64,000 bases of DNA from Alphaproteobacteria bacterium. GTDB taxonomy: Bacteria > Pseudomonadota > Alphaproteobacteria > Rhizobiales > Rhizobiaceae. The stretch is taken from NCBI GenBank assembly GCA_018823835.1, contig JAHJHT010000003.1, positions 1 to 64,000 on the forward strand. Direction: 5' to 3'. The position numbers and the translations under genes were made by a program. Shown piece after piece: positions 1-9,780 of this stretch (position 1 is its first letter; every line of letters begins with the position of its first letter). A model generated the notes under the pieces. The model was not told the DNA's origin. It saw only the letters and a list, made by a program, of their open reading frames with translations, and ran no database searches.

Positions 1-394
1 ACGGGAACGCGGGGTCGCGAACCGGGCGAGCGTGGCAGGAGACGGCGCCGGGTGGCTGCGCGAAACGGTGGCGCGGTTGGACATTGTCATCCACACACCC
101 GGGCCCTGGCCGAGGCATGTGCGTGAAACTCGTTGCTCCCTGCGGCAGGGCAAGAACGTCGGCGGGCGCCAGGAAAGCGCCACGTAGTTACTTAGAGAGG
201 TGCGGACCTGGTGCCCGCTTCCCGACTGCCTTCGACCCTCATCCCGAGAAGGTCGAAGGATCAATGGCCAGACCGGAAACGGGGCGTGGCAACAGATTGA
301 CATGCCTCGAATGAAGCCTTGCCCTTGACAGGCCAATGCCCGCAACGCCATTTCGGGGCGGACCGAACTCCCCGGCCACGATCCAGAGACACAT
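1..394. other. Upstream region of ispH, no supported gene
   Basis: No reading frame here has recognisable protein features. A TTGACA hexamer at 325-330 and another at 297-302 are possible -35 elements for ispH, but neither has a convincing -10 at 16-18 bases. A minus-strand frame opening at about 90 stays open to the left edge and could be the start of a gene outside the window; only about 30 residues are visible and they match nothing I recognise. Confidence 0.5.
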
Positions 395-1399
395 ATGCTC
401 GACCGACCGACAAAATCGCCGCTGACGATCAGGCTTTGCCAGCCGCGCGGCTTCTGCGCCGGCGTCGACCGGGCAATCCAGATCGTCGTGCTGGCGTTGA
501 AGAAGTACGGCGCGCCGGTCTATGTCCGGCACGAGATCGTCCACAACCGATACGTCGTCGAAGGCCTGCAGAAGCTCGGCGCGGTCTTCATCGAGGAGCT
601 CTCCGAGATCCCGCCGCAGCACCATGCCTGCCCGGTCGTCTTTTCGGCGCATGGCGTGCCGAAATCGGTCCCGGCCGACGCCGAAGCGCGCAACCTCTTC
701 TATCTCGACGCCACCTGTCCGCTGGTCTCCAAGGTTCACAAGCAGGCAATGCGCCATCAGCGGCTTGGCCGCCACGTGCTGCTGATCGGTCATGCCGGTC
801 ACCCGGAAGTCATCGGCACGATGGGGCAACTGCCCGAGGGGGCCGTGACCCTCATCGAGACCGAGGCCGACGTCCAGGCTTTCGAGCCGCAGGATCCGGC
901 AGCGCTCGGTTTCGTCACCCAGACCACGCTGTCGGTGGAAGACACTGCCGGTCTCATCCGGGCGCTGCAGCAGCGCTTTCCGGAGATCAAGGCATCGGCG
1001 GCTGAATCGATCTGCTACGCCACCACCAACCGCCAGGAAGCGGTCAAGGAAGCCGCCGCCGGCGCCGATCTCTTCCTCGTCGTCGGCGCGCCTAACTCGT
1101 CCAACTCCATGCGGCTAGTCGAGGTTGCCGAACGTGCCGGCGCAAGCATGTCGCTTCTGGTACAGCGCGCCGCCGACATTCCATGGGACCGCATTGGCGA
1201 GATCTCGACGCTCGGCCTGTCGGCCGGCGCATCGGCGCCCGAGATCATCGTTGACGAAATCATCGACGCCTTCCGCGATCGCTTCGACGTTACCGTCGAT
1301 CTCGCGATCACCGCGACGGAGACAGAGGAGTTCCCGGTCATGCGGGTGTTGCGCGATGTTGAACTGACCAGGGCCGACATGGCCTTCGTGAACGGCTGA
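395..1399 (+). CDS. ispH: 4-hydroxy-3-methylbut-2-enyl diphosphate reductase
   Basis: This is the last enzyme of the MEP isoprenoid pathway. It reduces HMBPP to IPP and DMAPP with a 4Fe-4S cluster in the cytoplasm. The 334-residue protein has the three cluster cysteines in their family contexts: PRGFCAGV near the N-terminus, DATCPLV in the middle and SICYATTN in the second half. Length is normal for the family. The start at 395 places the usual short lead before the first cysteine motif, although the ribosome-binding site is weak. thrB follows after five bases and rnhA overlaps thrB, so ispH-thrB-rnhA looks like one transcription unit. Confidence 0.97.
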   Translation: MLDRPTKSPLTIRLCQPRGFCAGVDRAIQIVVLALKKYGAPVYVRHEIVHNRYVVEGLQKLGAVFIEELSEIPPQHHACPVVFSAHGVPKSVPADAEARNLFYLDATCPLVSKVHKQAMRHQRLGRHVLLIGHAGHPEVIGTMGQLPEGAVTLIETEADVQAFEPQDPAALGFVTQTTLSVEDTAGLIRALQQRFPEIKASAAESICYATTNRQEAVKEAAAGADLFLVVGAPNSSNSMRLVEVAERAGASMSLLVQRAADIPWDRIGEISTLGLSAGASAPEIIVDEIIDAFRDRFDVTVDLAITATETEEFPVMRVLRDVELTRADMAFVNG

Positions 1400-1404
1400 T
1401 ACCG

Positions 1405-2367
1405 ATGGCCGTCTATACCGATGTATCCGAAGGCGAGCTCGAAACCTTCCTGCTCGATTACCCGGCCGGCCGGCTCCTTTCCTACAAGGGCATCGCCGAG
1501 GGCTCGGAGAATTCCAATTTCCTGCTGCACACCACGGCCGGGTCCTTCATCCTGACGCTCTACGAGAAGCGCGTCGACCGCAACGATCTGCCCTTCTTCC
1601 TCGGGCTGATGGATCACCTCGCCAGCAAGGGCATTTCCTGTCCGCTGCCGGTCAAGCGCAGCGACGGCGAACTGGTCGGGATGCTCGCCGGCCGACCGGC
1701 CGCGCTGATCACCTTCCTGGAAGGCATGTGGATGCGCCGGCCGACCGTCGGGCATTGCCGCGCCGTCGGCGTCGCGCTGGCGCAACTGCACCTTGCCGGC
1801 ATGGACTTTCCGCTGTCGCGGCCCAATTCGCTGTCCATCGATGGCTGGCGCAAGCTCTGGCAGGCCTCGCATGACCGTGCCGACGAAGTGGAGCCCGGTC
1901 TCGCAGCGGAGATCGATGAGGACTTCGCCGCATTCGACAGCGCCTGGCCGTCCGGGCTTCCGGCCGGCGTCATCCATGCCGACCTGTTTCCGGACAACGT
2001 TTTCTTCCTCGGCGAAAAGCTGTCCGGCCTGATCGATTTCTATTTCGCCTGCAACGACCTCTATGCCTACGACGTGGCGACCTGCCTCAACGCCTGGTGC
2101 TTCGAGAAAGACTTTTCCTTCAACCTGACCAAGGGCACGGCCCTGCTTGCCGGCTATCAGAGCGTCCGCCCGTTGAGCGACGCCGAAAAGCAGGCGTTGC
2201 CGTTGCTCGCCCGGGGCTCGGCCCTGCGCTTCATGCTGACCCGGCTCTACGACTGGCTGACCATTCCCGACGGCGCCCTGGTGCAGAAGCGCGACCCGAT
2301 CGAGTACATCCGCCGCCTTCGCTTCCACCGCACCATCAAGTCCCCATCGGAATACGGTTTGAAATGA
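1405..2367 (+). CDS. thrB: Homoserine kinase, aminoglycoside-phosphotransferase fold
   Basis: Phosphorylates homoserine to O-phosphohomoserine, the substrate of threonine synthase, which is encoded about 7 kb away on the other strand. The 320-residue protein belongs to the APH-like ThrB type common in alphaproteobacteria, not the GHMP kinase type. The family catalytic loop appears as [14 protein letters not shown] near residue 190, followed by the LIDFYFA metal-binding motif. It lies directly after ispH, and its stop overlaps the rnhA start in an ATGA arrangement, implying translational coupling. Confidence 0.95.
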   Translation: MAVYTDVSEGELETFLLDYPAGRLLSYKGIAEGSENSNFLLHTTAGSFILTLYEKRVDRNDLPFFLGLMDHLASKGISCPLPVKRSDGELVGMLAGRPAALITFLEGMWMRRPTVGHCRAVGVALAQLHLAGMDFPLSRPNSLSIDGWRKLWQASHDRADEVEPGLAAEIDEDFAAFDSAWPSGLPAGVIHADLFPDNVFFLGEKLSGLIDFYFACNDLYAYDVATCLNAWCFEKDFSFNLTKGTALLAGYQSVRPLSDAEKQALPLLARGSALRFMLTRLYDWLTIPDGALVQKRDPIEYIRRLRFHRTIKSPSEYGLK

Positions 2368-2840
2368 ACAAGACAGTCGAGATATTCACCGACGGCGCCT
2401 GCTCCGGCAATCCCGGTCCCGGCGGCTGGGGCGCCATCCTGCGCTTCAATGGCACCACGAGGGAACTGTCGGGCGGCGAGGCCGAAACCACCAACAACCG
2501 CATGGAGCTGTTGGCGGCGATCTCGGCGCTCAACGCGCTCAAGGAGCCGTGCACCGTGCTGCTTCACACCGACAGCAAGTACGTGATGGACGGAATCTCG
2601 AAATGGATTCACGGCTGGAAGCGCAACGGCTGGAAGACCGCCGACAAGAAGCCGGTCAAGAACGGTGAATTGTGGATGGCGCTGGACGAGGCCAACAAGC
2701 GCCACAAGGTTACGTGGCAATGGGTCAAGGGCCACGACGGCCACCCCGAAAACGAGCGCGCCGACGAGCTGGCGCGCATGGGCATGGCGCCGTACAAGCC
2801 GGCGCGCCCTTCGGCCCGGCCCGCTGCGCTCAAGGGCTGA
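2364..2840 (+). CDS. rnhA: Ribonuclease HI
   Basis: Cleaves the RNA strand of RNA-DNA hybrids during replication and repair. The 158-residue product shows the complete family pattern: [15 protein letters not shown] at the N-terminus with the first catalytic Asp, NNRMELLA with the Glu, LHTDSKYV with the next Asp, and ENERADELA near the C-terminus. The start is the ATG at 2364, overlapping the thrB stop by four bases; longer upstream frames are only thrB read out of frame. The gene converges on the peroxiredoxin gene with 15 bases between stops. Confidence 0.96.
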   Translation: MNKTVEIFTDGACSGNPGPGGWGAILRFNGTTRELSGGEAETTNNRMELLAAISALNALKEPCTVLLHTDSKYVMDGISKWIHGWKRNGWKTADKKPVKNGELWMALDEANKRHKVTWQWVKGHDGHPENERADELARMGMAPYKPARPSARPAALKG

Positions 2841-2855
2841 GCGCAGCGAAGTCGA

Positions 2856-3338
2856 TCAGAGCTGCTCGAGGATCTGGGCAGCGCCGGAGTTGTTGACGCC
2901 GGGCTGGCTCTCGACATTGAGCGCCGTCACCTTGCCGTCGTCCACGATCATTGAGAAGCGCTTCGAGCGGTGGCCCATGCCGGCGACCGCGAGGTCGACT
3001 TCCAGTCCGGCTGCGCGCACGAAGTCGCCATTGCCGTCGGCCAGGTAGAGGATCTTGCCTTCGCCGCCGGTGAAGCGGGCCCATGCGCCCATCACATGCA
3101 CGTCGTTGGTCGCCACGACCGCGATCGTGTCGACGCCGCGGGCCAGGATGGCGTCGCGGTTCTCGAGATAGCCCGGCAGGTGGTTGTTGCTGCAGGTCGG
3201 CGTAAAGGCGCCCGGCAGGCCGAACAGCACGACCTTCTTGCCGGCGAACACGTCGGCGACGGAAAGCTCCTTCGCGCCGTCGTCGGTCATGGTCTTGAAT
3301 TTCGCTTCAGGCAGCTTGTCGCCGACGGAGATGCTCAT
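2856..3338 (-). CDS. Peroxiredoxin, Prx5/AhpE-type thiol peroxidase
   Basis: Reduces hydrogen peroxide and organic peroxides. The 160-residue protein carries the Prx5 signature LPGAFTPTCSNNHLPGY with the peroxidatic cysteine at residue 49. No other cysteine is present, so it should act by a one-cysteine mechanism that needs an external thiol such as glutathione or glutaredoxin. The N-terminal MSISVGDKLPEA is typical, and AAGGA-type spacing before the ATG at 3338 (AAGGAAAAGCG upstream) supports the start. It is apparently monocistronic and convergent with rnhA. Confidence 0.94.
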   Translation of the reverse strand: MSISVGDKLPEAKFKTMTDDGAKELSVADVFAGKKVVLFGLPGAFTPTCSNNHLPGYLENRDAILARGVDTIAVVATNDVHVMGAWARFTGGEGKILYLADGNGDFVRAAGLEVDLAVAGMGHRSKRFSMIVDDGKVTALNVESQPGVNNSGAAQILEQL

Positions 3339-3436
3339 CGCTTTTCCTTGCAGATCGAATGTCGATTGGGGTGAAGATGTCTACCTAGGTCTGGCCGGCA
3401 CGCCGTCCAGCGCATAGGCGACGAAATATTCGCGGA

Positions 3437-4237
3437 TCAGAAATATGGCAATAGCCCGCTGACCGAGCCGGCGTCGGTCGCCAGCGTGTAGTGCAGCCCG
3501 GGCCCCGTGCCCGTGCGGGCCGGAAGGCTCACTTCCGTGGTGAAGATGACCTTGCCATCCTCGATCGTCCGCTTCGGCGCGGTGAAGCTGTACCCTTCGT
3601 CGCCGGCGATGAAGAGCTCCGCCGATGCGGGGTCGCCCGGGAAGCGTGCCTCCAGAACGATGGTCTGCGCACCGGGTTCGCTGATCGGCCTGACGCCGAA
3701 ATCGTCTCCGGCCTTGCCGGGCAGGGCGGCAAGTGCGGCTGCCACCACGGCTGCGTCATCGGCATTGTCCGGGTCGCTTGCCGGGTCGAGCGAGAGGTTA
3801 GCCTTCACCGGTATGCAGATCGTCTCGCAGATGCCCAGGAACACTTCGGCGTCGATCAGCGCTGGCTGACCGGGCGCGGCCATTGTGAAGGTGACCGGCA
3901 GGGCGACCGGGTAGTCGTAGCCGGCCCATTTGTAGTCGCCCTCGTCGTGCCTTTGCGGCGTCGGGAAATCGAAGGCGGCGCCTTCGACATTGGTGCTCGC
4001 CGACACGTCGATGATGGGCGGCACGCCCGCATCGCCGGGATCGCGCCAGTAGGTTTTCCAGCCGCGCGCGAGGTCGATTTCGAGAATGCCGGTCAGCTTT
4101 CCGTCGGCATCGGCTTGACCCGTCGTGACGATCCGCACCCGCGCGCCGTCCGTGTCGAACCACTGGCTGGATGACGCCAGGGCTGCGTCGGCGCCGGAAA
4201 TGCAAAGCAACAGTGCGGGCAGGGCGGTTCTCAGCAT
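3437..4237 (-). CDS. Periplasmic protein with DsbD N-terminal-like domain
   Basis: The 266-residue protein begins with a signal peptide (about residues 1-21) and then resembles the N-terminal thiol-carrier domain of DsbD-type disulfide reductases. Support comes from the WKTYWRDPGDAG block, common in this group, and the cysteine pair in GICETICIPVKA near residue 140. The membrane and C-terminal thioredoxin domains of full DsbD are absent, so it is a stand-alone periplasmic module. Its redox partner cannot be named from the sequence. It faces away from the YqgE gene. Confidence 0.85.
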   Translation of the reverse strand: MLRTALPALLLCISGADAALASSSQWFDTDGARVRIVTTGQADADGKLTGILEIDLARGWKTYWRDPGDAGVPPIIDVSASTNVEGAAFDFPTPQRHDEGDYKWAGYDYPVALPVTFTMAAPGQPALIDAEVFLGICETICIPVKANLSLDPASDPDNADDAAVVAAALAALPGKAGDDFGVRPISEPGAQTIVLEARFPGDPASAELFIAGDEGYSFTAPKRTIEDGKVIFTTEVSLPARTGTGPGLHYTLATDAGSVSGLLPYF

Positions 4238-4372
4238 GTCGCTGATGTGACCGGCCGAGCCGCAATCCGCAACGCCTGAATTGCCTCTGCGCCATCATTT
4301 TTGCGTGACTGTCTCGCGATGAATTTGCCGCAACCGCTTTCACCGCGACCGATATCGCGCTATTTTCAGGCC

Positions 4373-4978
4373 ATGGAGCTCTTGCGGCAAAAGACGTCGG
4401 CAACGGCCGGCTTCCTGGAAGACCAGTTTCTCATCGCCATGCCCGGCATGAAGGACGACCGTTTCGCGCGTTCCGTCATCTATGTCTGCGCCCACAGCGA
4501 CGAGGGCGCCATGGGCCTGATCATCAACCAGACCCAGCAGATGCTGTTTCCCGATCTGCTGGTTCAGCTCGGCATACTCAACGAGCAGGAGGCCATCCGG
4601 CTGCCGGCCGAGACGCGCGACTTCGTCGTGCGCAATGGCGGCCCGGTCGATCGCAGCCGCGGCTTCGTGCTGCACTCGGGCGACTACACCGTGGAGTCCT
4701 CGCTGCCGGTTTCGGAAGACATCTGTCTGACCGCCACGGTCGACATCCTGCGCGCCATTTCCGCCGGTCGCGGGCCGCGCCTGGCGCTGATGGCGCTGGG
4801 TTATTCAGGCTGGGGTGCGGGCCAGCTCGAAGGCGAGATCGCCGAGAACGGCTGGCTGACCTGCCCGGCCAGCCCCGACCTGCTGTTCGATGCCGACATC
4901 GACCGCAAATACGACCGCATCCTCGCCTCGATCGGCATCGACCTCGCTCATTTGAGCAACATGGCCGGTCACGCCTGA
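4373..4978 (+). CDS. YqgE/AlgH family protein (UPF0301)
   Basis: Function is not firmly known; family members have been linked to transcriptional control of alginate in Pseudomonas, and many are uncharacterised. The 201-residue form begins at the ATG at 4373, giving the usual short lead before the family hallmark [10 protein letters not shown], here [33 protein letters not shown] and [13 protein letters not shown] follow, and [13 protein letters not shown] sits near the end. In-frame ATGs at 4301 and 4319 would give longer N-termini but match the family length less well. The 3' end overlaps the stop of the opposing GGDEF/EAL gene by about ten bases. Confidence 0.9.
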   Translation: MELLRQKTSATAGFLEDQFLIAMPGMKDDRFARSVIYVCAHSDEGAMGLIINQTQQMLFPDLLVQLGILNEQEAIRLPAETRDFVVRNGGPVDRSRGFVLHSGDYTVESSLPVSEDICLTATVDILRAISAGRGPRLALMALGYSGWGAGQLEGEIAENGWLTCPASPDLLFDADIDRKYDRILASIGIDLAHLSNMAGHA

Positions 4979-7857
4979 GCGAGCGGGTACTGTTCCTTCA
5001 GCATCCTGAGCACGGCCTCGCCGGCTACCGGCGCGCCGAACATGAAGCTCTGCACGTATTCGCAGCCCATCTGCCTTAGCTCCAGCGCGTCGTTCTCGTC
5101 CGAGATGCCTTCGGCCACGACCGACAGGCCGAGCTCGTGCGCCATGTTGACCATCGACTTGATGAGCACGGCGCGCTTCGGGGTTGAATCGTCGAGGAAG
5201 CTCTTGTCGATCTTGATCGTGTCGAAGGGAAAGCGCGTCAGGTAGGAGAGCGACGAATAGCCGGTGCCGAAATCGTCGAGCGACAGGCCGATGCCGAGCT
5301 GCTTCAGCTTGGTCAGCACGTGGTTGGTCTGCTCGGGATTGTCCATCACCAGCGACTCGGTCAGTTCGAGCCGGAAGCAGCGCGGCTTCAGGTTGGAGCG
5401 CGCCAGCACCGAGCGCACGTCGCTGACCAGGTCGCGCCGGATCAGCTGGCGGCTCGACAGGTTGACCGAGACCGAAAGAGGCACGTCGCCGATCTGCTTC
5501 TGCCAGCCGGCAAGGTCGTCGGCCGCCCGCTGCATCGCGAACAGGCCGAGCGGCACGATCAGGCCGCAGCTTTCGGCGACCGGGATGAAGTCTGACGGCG
5601 GGATCGAGCCGCGGCGCGGATGCTCCCAGCGCAGCAGCGCCTCGAAGCCGGCGACGCTGCCGTCCTCGAGCCGGACGATCGGTTGGTAGGCAAGCGTGAA
5701 TTCCTTGCGCTCGACGGCGCGCCTGAGGTCGGATTCGAGCTGCAGCCGGTCGGTGCCGACCGAGCGGAAGGCCGGCCGGAACGGCTCGATGCGGTCGCCG
5801 CCGAAACGCTTGGCCTGGTGCATGGCAAGCTCGGCGTCCTTGACCATGTCCTCGGCACGGTTCTGGGCGTTCGTCCAGGTGATCAGGCCGATCGAGGCGG
5901 TCAGCACGATCTCGCGCTTGGCGAAGTTGATCGGTGCCTTGATCGCCTGCTTGATGGCGTCGGCCACGCCGGCGATGCGCGCCGGGTCCTGCTCCGACAG
6001 CAGCATCAGCGCGAACTGGTCGCCGGCAAAGCGCGACAGCGAATCCTTCGGCTTCAGCAGCCGGTGCAGCCGCCGCGCGATGGTCAAAAGGATGGTGTCG
6101 CCGGCCGAGATGCCCAGCCCGTCATTGACCTGCTTGAAGCGGTCGATGTCGATGACGAAGACGGTCGGCTGGATCTTGTCCTCCGACTTGGCGACCGAGA
6201 TGATCGCCTCCAGCCGGTTCATGAAGAGTTCGCGGTTGGGCAGCCCGGTCAGGTTGTCGTGCACGGCGTCGTGCAGCAGCCGTTCCTCGGCCTTCTTCTG
6301 CTCGGTCACGTCGACCATCGTGCCGACGCAGCGGATCACCTCGCCGTCCGAGCCGACGACCGGCCGCGCCCGCAGCTGGAACCAGTGGTAGTGGCCGTCG
6401 GCGCCGCGCAGGCGGAAGCTCTGGCTGACCCGCCCGCGGCGGTGCTCCAGCACCACGTCGAGCGTCGTGCGGAACGTGTCGCGGTCGTCGGCATGCAGCG
6501 CCGGCAGCCATGTCCGCGCCGGTCCGCCGAGGCTGTTGGGTGCCAGGCCGAGTTGCAGGCTGACATCGGGCTTGGTCACCACGCGGTCGCGCAGCACGTC
6601 CCAGTCGAACACGATGTCGCCCGAGCCCGAAACCGCCAGCGCCTGCCGCTCCATGTCGCTGAACAGGCCCTGGTGAAGCGCGCCGCCGGCAAAGGCGTGC
6701 TGCATGACCGTAAAGCCGATCAGCAGGATTATGAGGATCAGCCCGCCGCCAAGGGCCGGCTGCACGACGTCGTTGTCGATGACGCCGGTGATCGCCAGCC
6801 ACGAGCCGGTCAGCCAAAGCAGCACCATGACCCAGCTCGGGATCAGCATGATGGCGCGGTCGTAGCCGCGGATGCCGAGCAGAACGATCAGCCCGATGCC
6901 TGCAATCGCGGTCGCCGCGAAGGACAGGCGCGCGATGCCCGCGGCCACCGCCGGGTCGATGATCGCCACGCCCGCGATCAGCAGCAGGCCGCAGATCCAG
7001 ACGAACACGCCATAGCTGAAATGGCCGTGCCAGCGATTGAGGTTGAGATAGGCGAACAGGAACACCACGAAGGTTGCCGCCAGGCCCACTTCGGTACCGG
7101 CACGCCAGATCTGCTCGTTGCCGGGCGAGATCTCGATGATCTTGTTGAGGAAGCCGAAATCGACGCTGATATAGGCGAGAACCGCCCATGAGAGCGCCGC
7201 CGTCGCCGGGAACATCGACGTTCCCTTGACCACGAACAGGATGGTCAGGAACAGCGCCAGCAGGCCGGCAATGCCGATCACGATGCCGCGGTAAAGCGTG
7301 TAGGAATTGACCGAGTCCTTGTAGGGCTCCGGATCCCAAAGATAGACCTGCGGCAGGTTCGGCGAGGCAAGCTCGGCGATGAAGGTGACCACGGTGCCGG
7401 GGTTCAGCGTCACCAAGAAGACGTCGGCGTCGGGGCTGGCCTGACGGTCGAGCGCAAAGCCCTCGCTCGGCGTGATGGCCGCGACGCGGCTCGAGCCGAG
7501 GTCGGGCCAGAACAGGCCGGAATTCACCAGCCGGAAATGCGGCGCGACGATCAGCCGGTCGAGCTGCTGGTCGGTCGTGTTGGCAAGCGCAAAGACGGCC
7601 CAGTCGCCGGTCGAACGCTCGTCATTGGCCTCGACCTCGATGCGCCGAACGATGCCGTCCGGCCCGGGCGCCGTCGATATCTGGAAATTCTCGCCCTGGT
7701 TCTGGTAGATCTGCACCGCGCCGGACAGGTCGAGCGCGACGTTGTCGCGCGAAATCTTGATCGGCTCGATGGCCAGCGCCACCGAGGCGGCGCACAGCCA
7801 GGCGACCAGGACAGTGACCAGACCGAGAACGCATTTTTTGAGGAAGTTGTTCGCCAA
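4969..7857 (-). CDS. 7TM-type membrane PAS-GGDEF-EAL protein, probable c-di-GMP phosphodiesterase
   Basis: This 962-residue protein has a signal peptide (about 1-29), an extracytoplasmic domain to about 185, about seven membrane spans (about 188-390), a PAS domain (about 405-525), GGDEF (about 535-690) and EAL (about 695-955). The layout matches 7TMR-DISM signalling proteins. The GGDEF site reads AGDQF at 611-615, so cyclase activity is doubtful. The EAL domain keeps EALLRWEHP from 739, NLSSRQL, and [10 protein letters not shown] near 860, so it is probably active in c-di-GMP hydrolysis. The start lies two bases after the GNAT gene stop; the gene ends a tight thrC-M16-GNAT-EAL run. Confidence 0.92.
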   Translation of the reverse strand: MANNFLKKCVLGLVTVLVAWLCAASVALAIEPIKISRDNVALDLSGAVQIYQNQGENFQISTAPGPDGIVRRIEVEANDERSTGDWAVFALANTTDQQLDRLIVAPHFRLVNSGLFWPDLGSSRVAAITPSEGFALDRQASPDADVFLVTLNPGTVVTFIAELASPNLPQVYLWDPEPYKDSVNSYTLYRGIVIGIAGLLALFLTILFVVKGTSMFPATAALSWAVLAYISVDFGFLNKIIEISPGNEQIWRAGTEVGLAATFVVFLFAYLNLNRWHGHFSYGVFVWICGLLLIAGVAIIDPAVAAGIARLSFAATAIAGIGLIVLLGIRGYDRAIMLIPSWVMVLLWLTGSWLAITGVIDNDVVQPALGGGLILIILLIGFTVMQHAFAGGALHQGLFSDMERQALAVSGSGDIVFDWDVLRDRVVTKPDVSLQLGLAPNSLGGPARTWLPALHADDRDTFRTTLDVVLEHRRGRVSQSFRLRGADGHYHWFQLRARPVVGSDGEVIRCVGTMVDVTEQKKAEERLLHDAVHDNLTGLPNRELFMNRLEAIISVAKSEDKIQPTVFVIDIDRFKQVNDGLGISAGDTILLTIARRLHRLLKPKDSLSRFAGDQFALMLLSEQDPARIAGVADAIKQAIKAPINFAKREIVLTASIGLITWTNAQNRAEDMVKDAELAMHQAKRFGGDRIEPFRPAFRSVGTDRLQLESDLRRAVERKEFTLAYQPIVRLEDGSVAGFEALLRWEHPRRGSIPPSDFIPVAESCGLIVPLGLFAMQRAADDLAGWQKQIGDVPLSVSVNLSSRQLIRRDLVSDVRSVLARSNLKPRCFRLELTESLVMDNPEQTNHVLTKLKQLGIGLSLDDFGTGYSSLSYLTRFPFDTIKIDKSFLDDSTPKRAVLIKSMVNMAHELGLSVVAEGISDENDALELRQMGCEYVQSFMFGAPVAGEAVLRMLKEQYPLAQA

Positions 7858-7859
7858 CG

Positions 7860-8456
7860 TCAGTCCTTTGCAGTGGCGCTTCGCCGATCTTCGGACACCA
7901 GCCCGTACAGGTAGTGGTCCTGCCAGGTTCCGTTGATCTTCAGGTAGGATCGCAACAGCCCTTCGCGCGTAAATCCGGCTTTTTCAAGCACCCGGACCGA
8001 CCTTGTATTGCCGGGAATACAGGCAGCTTCGACCCTGTGCAACCTGATCGTTTCGAACGCGTGCCGCGAAAGCAGTCCAAGGGCGTCAACCATCAGCCCT
8101 TTGCCGGCGTTTTTCTCGCCCAGCCAGTAACCGATATGGCCCGACTGCGCGACGCCGCGCCTGATGTTGCCGAGCGTGATGCCGCCGAGCAGGTGGCCTG
8201 TCTGCGTGTCGAAAATGAAGAAGGCGATCGCCGTGCCGTCGGCGAAATCCTTGCGATAGCGGTAGAGGCGGTGGCGCCAGGCGGCCTGTCCGAGTTCGTC
8301 GGCCGCCCAGCGCGGTTCCCAGGGCTCGAGGAATTGCCGGCTCGCTCCGCGCAGGTCCGCCCATTCGCGATAGTCGCCGCGCACCGGCATGCGCAACGAG
8401 ACACGCTCGCCTCTCAGTTCTGGTTGATTGGGCTGCAGAAACGAAAGCCCGAACAT
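7860..8456 (-). CDS. GNAT N-acetyltransferase, RimJ/RimL-like
   Basis: Predicted acetyl-CoA-dependent N-acetyltransferase of 198 residues. Visible features are the N-terminal LRGERVSLRMPVRGDY, the IGYWLGEKNAGKGLMVDAL acetyl-CoA loop region, and RLHRVEAACIPGNTRSVRVLEKAGFTREG, characteristic of the RimJ branch. RimJ/RimL acetylate the N-termini of ribosomal proteins S5 and L12, but many homologues act on other amines, so the substrate is open. It lies 16 bases downstream of the M16 protease gene and two bases upstream of the EAL gene, in the same operon. Confidence 0.9.
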   Translation of the reverse strand: MFGLSFLQPNQPELRGERVSLRMPVRGDYREWADLRGASRQFLEPWEPRWAADELGQAAWRHRLYRYRKDFADGTAIAFFIFDTQTGHLLGGITLGNIRRGVAQSGHIGYWLGEKNAGKGLMVDALGLLSRHAFETIRLHRVEAACIPGNTRSVRVLEKAGFTREGLLRSYLKINGTWQDHYLYGLVSEDRRSATAKD

Positions 8457-8472
8457 GCCCCGCGCTCGACTG

Positions 8473-9765
8473 TCAGACCGCGCGTTTGCGCAGACTCGTT
8501 TCTATCCCGGGCAGGGCGTCGCGGATGGCCTCGTAAGGGGCGAGCGAGCCAATGGGTCCGACTGCAGCGATCGTTGGAATGGTCGAAAACAGCCGCGAAG
8601 ACAGGTCGCTCAGCCGGTCGACAGTCAGGGCCGAGAGCCGCTCCATGAGCTCTTCCTTGGCGATCGGACGTCCAAACAGCAGCAGCTGCCGGGCAATCTG
8701 GGAAGCGCGGCTGGCGCAGCTTTCCGCCGACATGATCAGGCCGGCGCGGTACTGAGCGCGGGCACGGTCTAGCTCGTCCTGCCCGATGCTTTCGCCGGCC
8801 TTCTGCAGCTCGTCGACGATTACCGGGATCAGCTTGGAGATGTCGCTCTGGCCCGTTGCCGAATGAACGCCGAAGATGCCGGTATCCGAAAAGCCCCAGT
8901 GGAAGGCATAGACCGAGTAGCAGAGGCCGCGCTTCTCGCGCACTTCCTGGAACAGCCTGGACGACATGCCGCCGCCGAGGATCATCGACAGCACCTGCGA
9001 GGCATAGAAGTCACGCACGTGGTAGGCGCGCCCCTCGAAGCCGAGGATGATCTGAGCGTCCATCAGGTCGCGGTTCTCGCGGAAGTCGCCGCCGACATAT
9101 TGCGCGTAGTTGGGAACGGCGCTCTCGGCCTTCTCGCGGAAGGAGCCGAGGCGCTTCTCGACCTCGCGCACGAAGGCGTCGTGCTTGATGTCGCCGGCGG
9201 CCACCACCACCATGCGCTCGGCGCCGTATTGCCGCTCGATATAGTCGTGAATCTGCGCTGAGGTGAACGACCGCACCGTCTCCGGCGTGCCGAGGATGGA
9301 TCGGCCGATGGTCTGGTGGCGGTAGGCGGTCTCGGTAAACTTGTCGAAGACGACGTCGTCGGGCGTGTCGTGCGCGGCGCCGATCTCCTGCAGGATGACG
9401 TTCTGCTCGCGCTCCAGCTCGTCTGGATCAAAGCGCGATTGCGTCAGGATGTCGGACAGGATGTCGACGGCCAGCGGGACGTCGTCGCGCAGCACGCGGG
9501 CATAGTAGGCAGTCGTCTCGACGCTGGTGGCGGCGTTGATCTCGCCGCCGACATTCTCGATGTCCGATGCAATCTGGAAGGCGGTCCGTCTGGCCGTTCC
9601 CTTGAACGCCATGTGCTCCAGCAGGTGCGCCATGCCGTGTTCGTTGTCGCGCTCGTTACGGGCTCCGGACTTGATCCAGACACCCAGGGCGACAGACTCC
9701 ATGCTCGGAAGGGTTTCGGTCGCGACTGTCAGGCCGTTCGACAGACGGCTTACCTCAACACCCAT
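8473..9765 (-). CDS. M16 family zinc metallopeptidase, mitochondrial-processing-peptidase-like
   Basis: The 430-residue protein belongs to the alphaproteobacterial relatives of the mitochondrial processing peptidase beta subunit. The inverted zinc motif HLLEHMAFKGT contains His47, Glu50 and His51, with a downstream REQNVILQEI supplying the likely third ligand. The second half has a glycine-rich stretch, GGGMSSRLFQEVREKRGLCY, typical of the second M16 domain. No signal peptide is seen, so it is probably cytoplasmic or membrane-associated. It follows thrC by 15 bases, a conserved neighbourhood in rhizobia. Confidence 0.95.
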   Translation of the reverse strand: MGVEVSRLSNGLTVATETLPSMESVALGVWIKSGARNERDNEHGMAHLLEHMAFKGTARRTAFQIASDIENVGGEINAATSVETTAYYARVLRDDVPLAVDILSDILTQSRFDPDELEREQNVILQEIGAAHDTPDDVVFDKFTETAYRHQTIGRSILGTPETVRSFTSAQIHDYIERQYGAERMVVVAAGDIKHDAFVREVEKRLGSFREKAESAVPNYAQYVGGDFRENRDLMDAQIILGFEGRAYHVRDFYASQVLSMILGGGMSSRLFQEVREKRGLCYSVYAFHWGFSDTGIFGVHSATGQSDISKLIPVIVDELQKAGESIGQDELDRARAQYRAGLIMSAESCASRASQIARQLLLFGRPIAKEELMERLSALTVDRLSDLSSRLFSTIPTIAAVGPIGSLAPYEAIRDALPGIETSLRKRAV

Positions 9766-9780
9766 ACGGACAATTACTCC

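Noticed and set aside
1-90. Minus-strand frame open from about 90 to the left edge
   Set aside because: Could be the 5' end of a gene outside the window, but thirty residues with no motif and a weak ribosome-binding site are too little to support a feature.
5620-7191. Long plus-strand frame opposite the GGDEF/EAL gene
   Set aside because: Mirror of the real gene's codon bias; composition dominated by Arg, Asp, His and Val with no recognisable motif.
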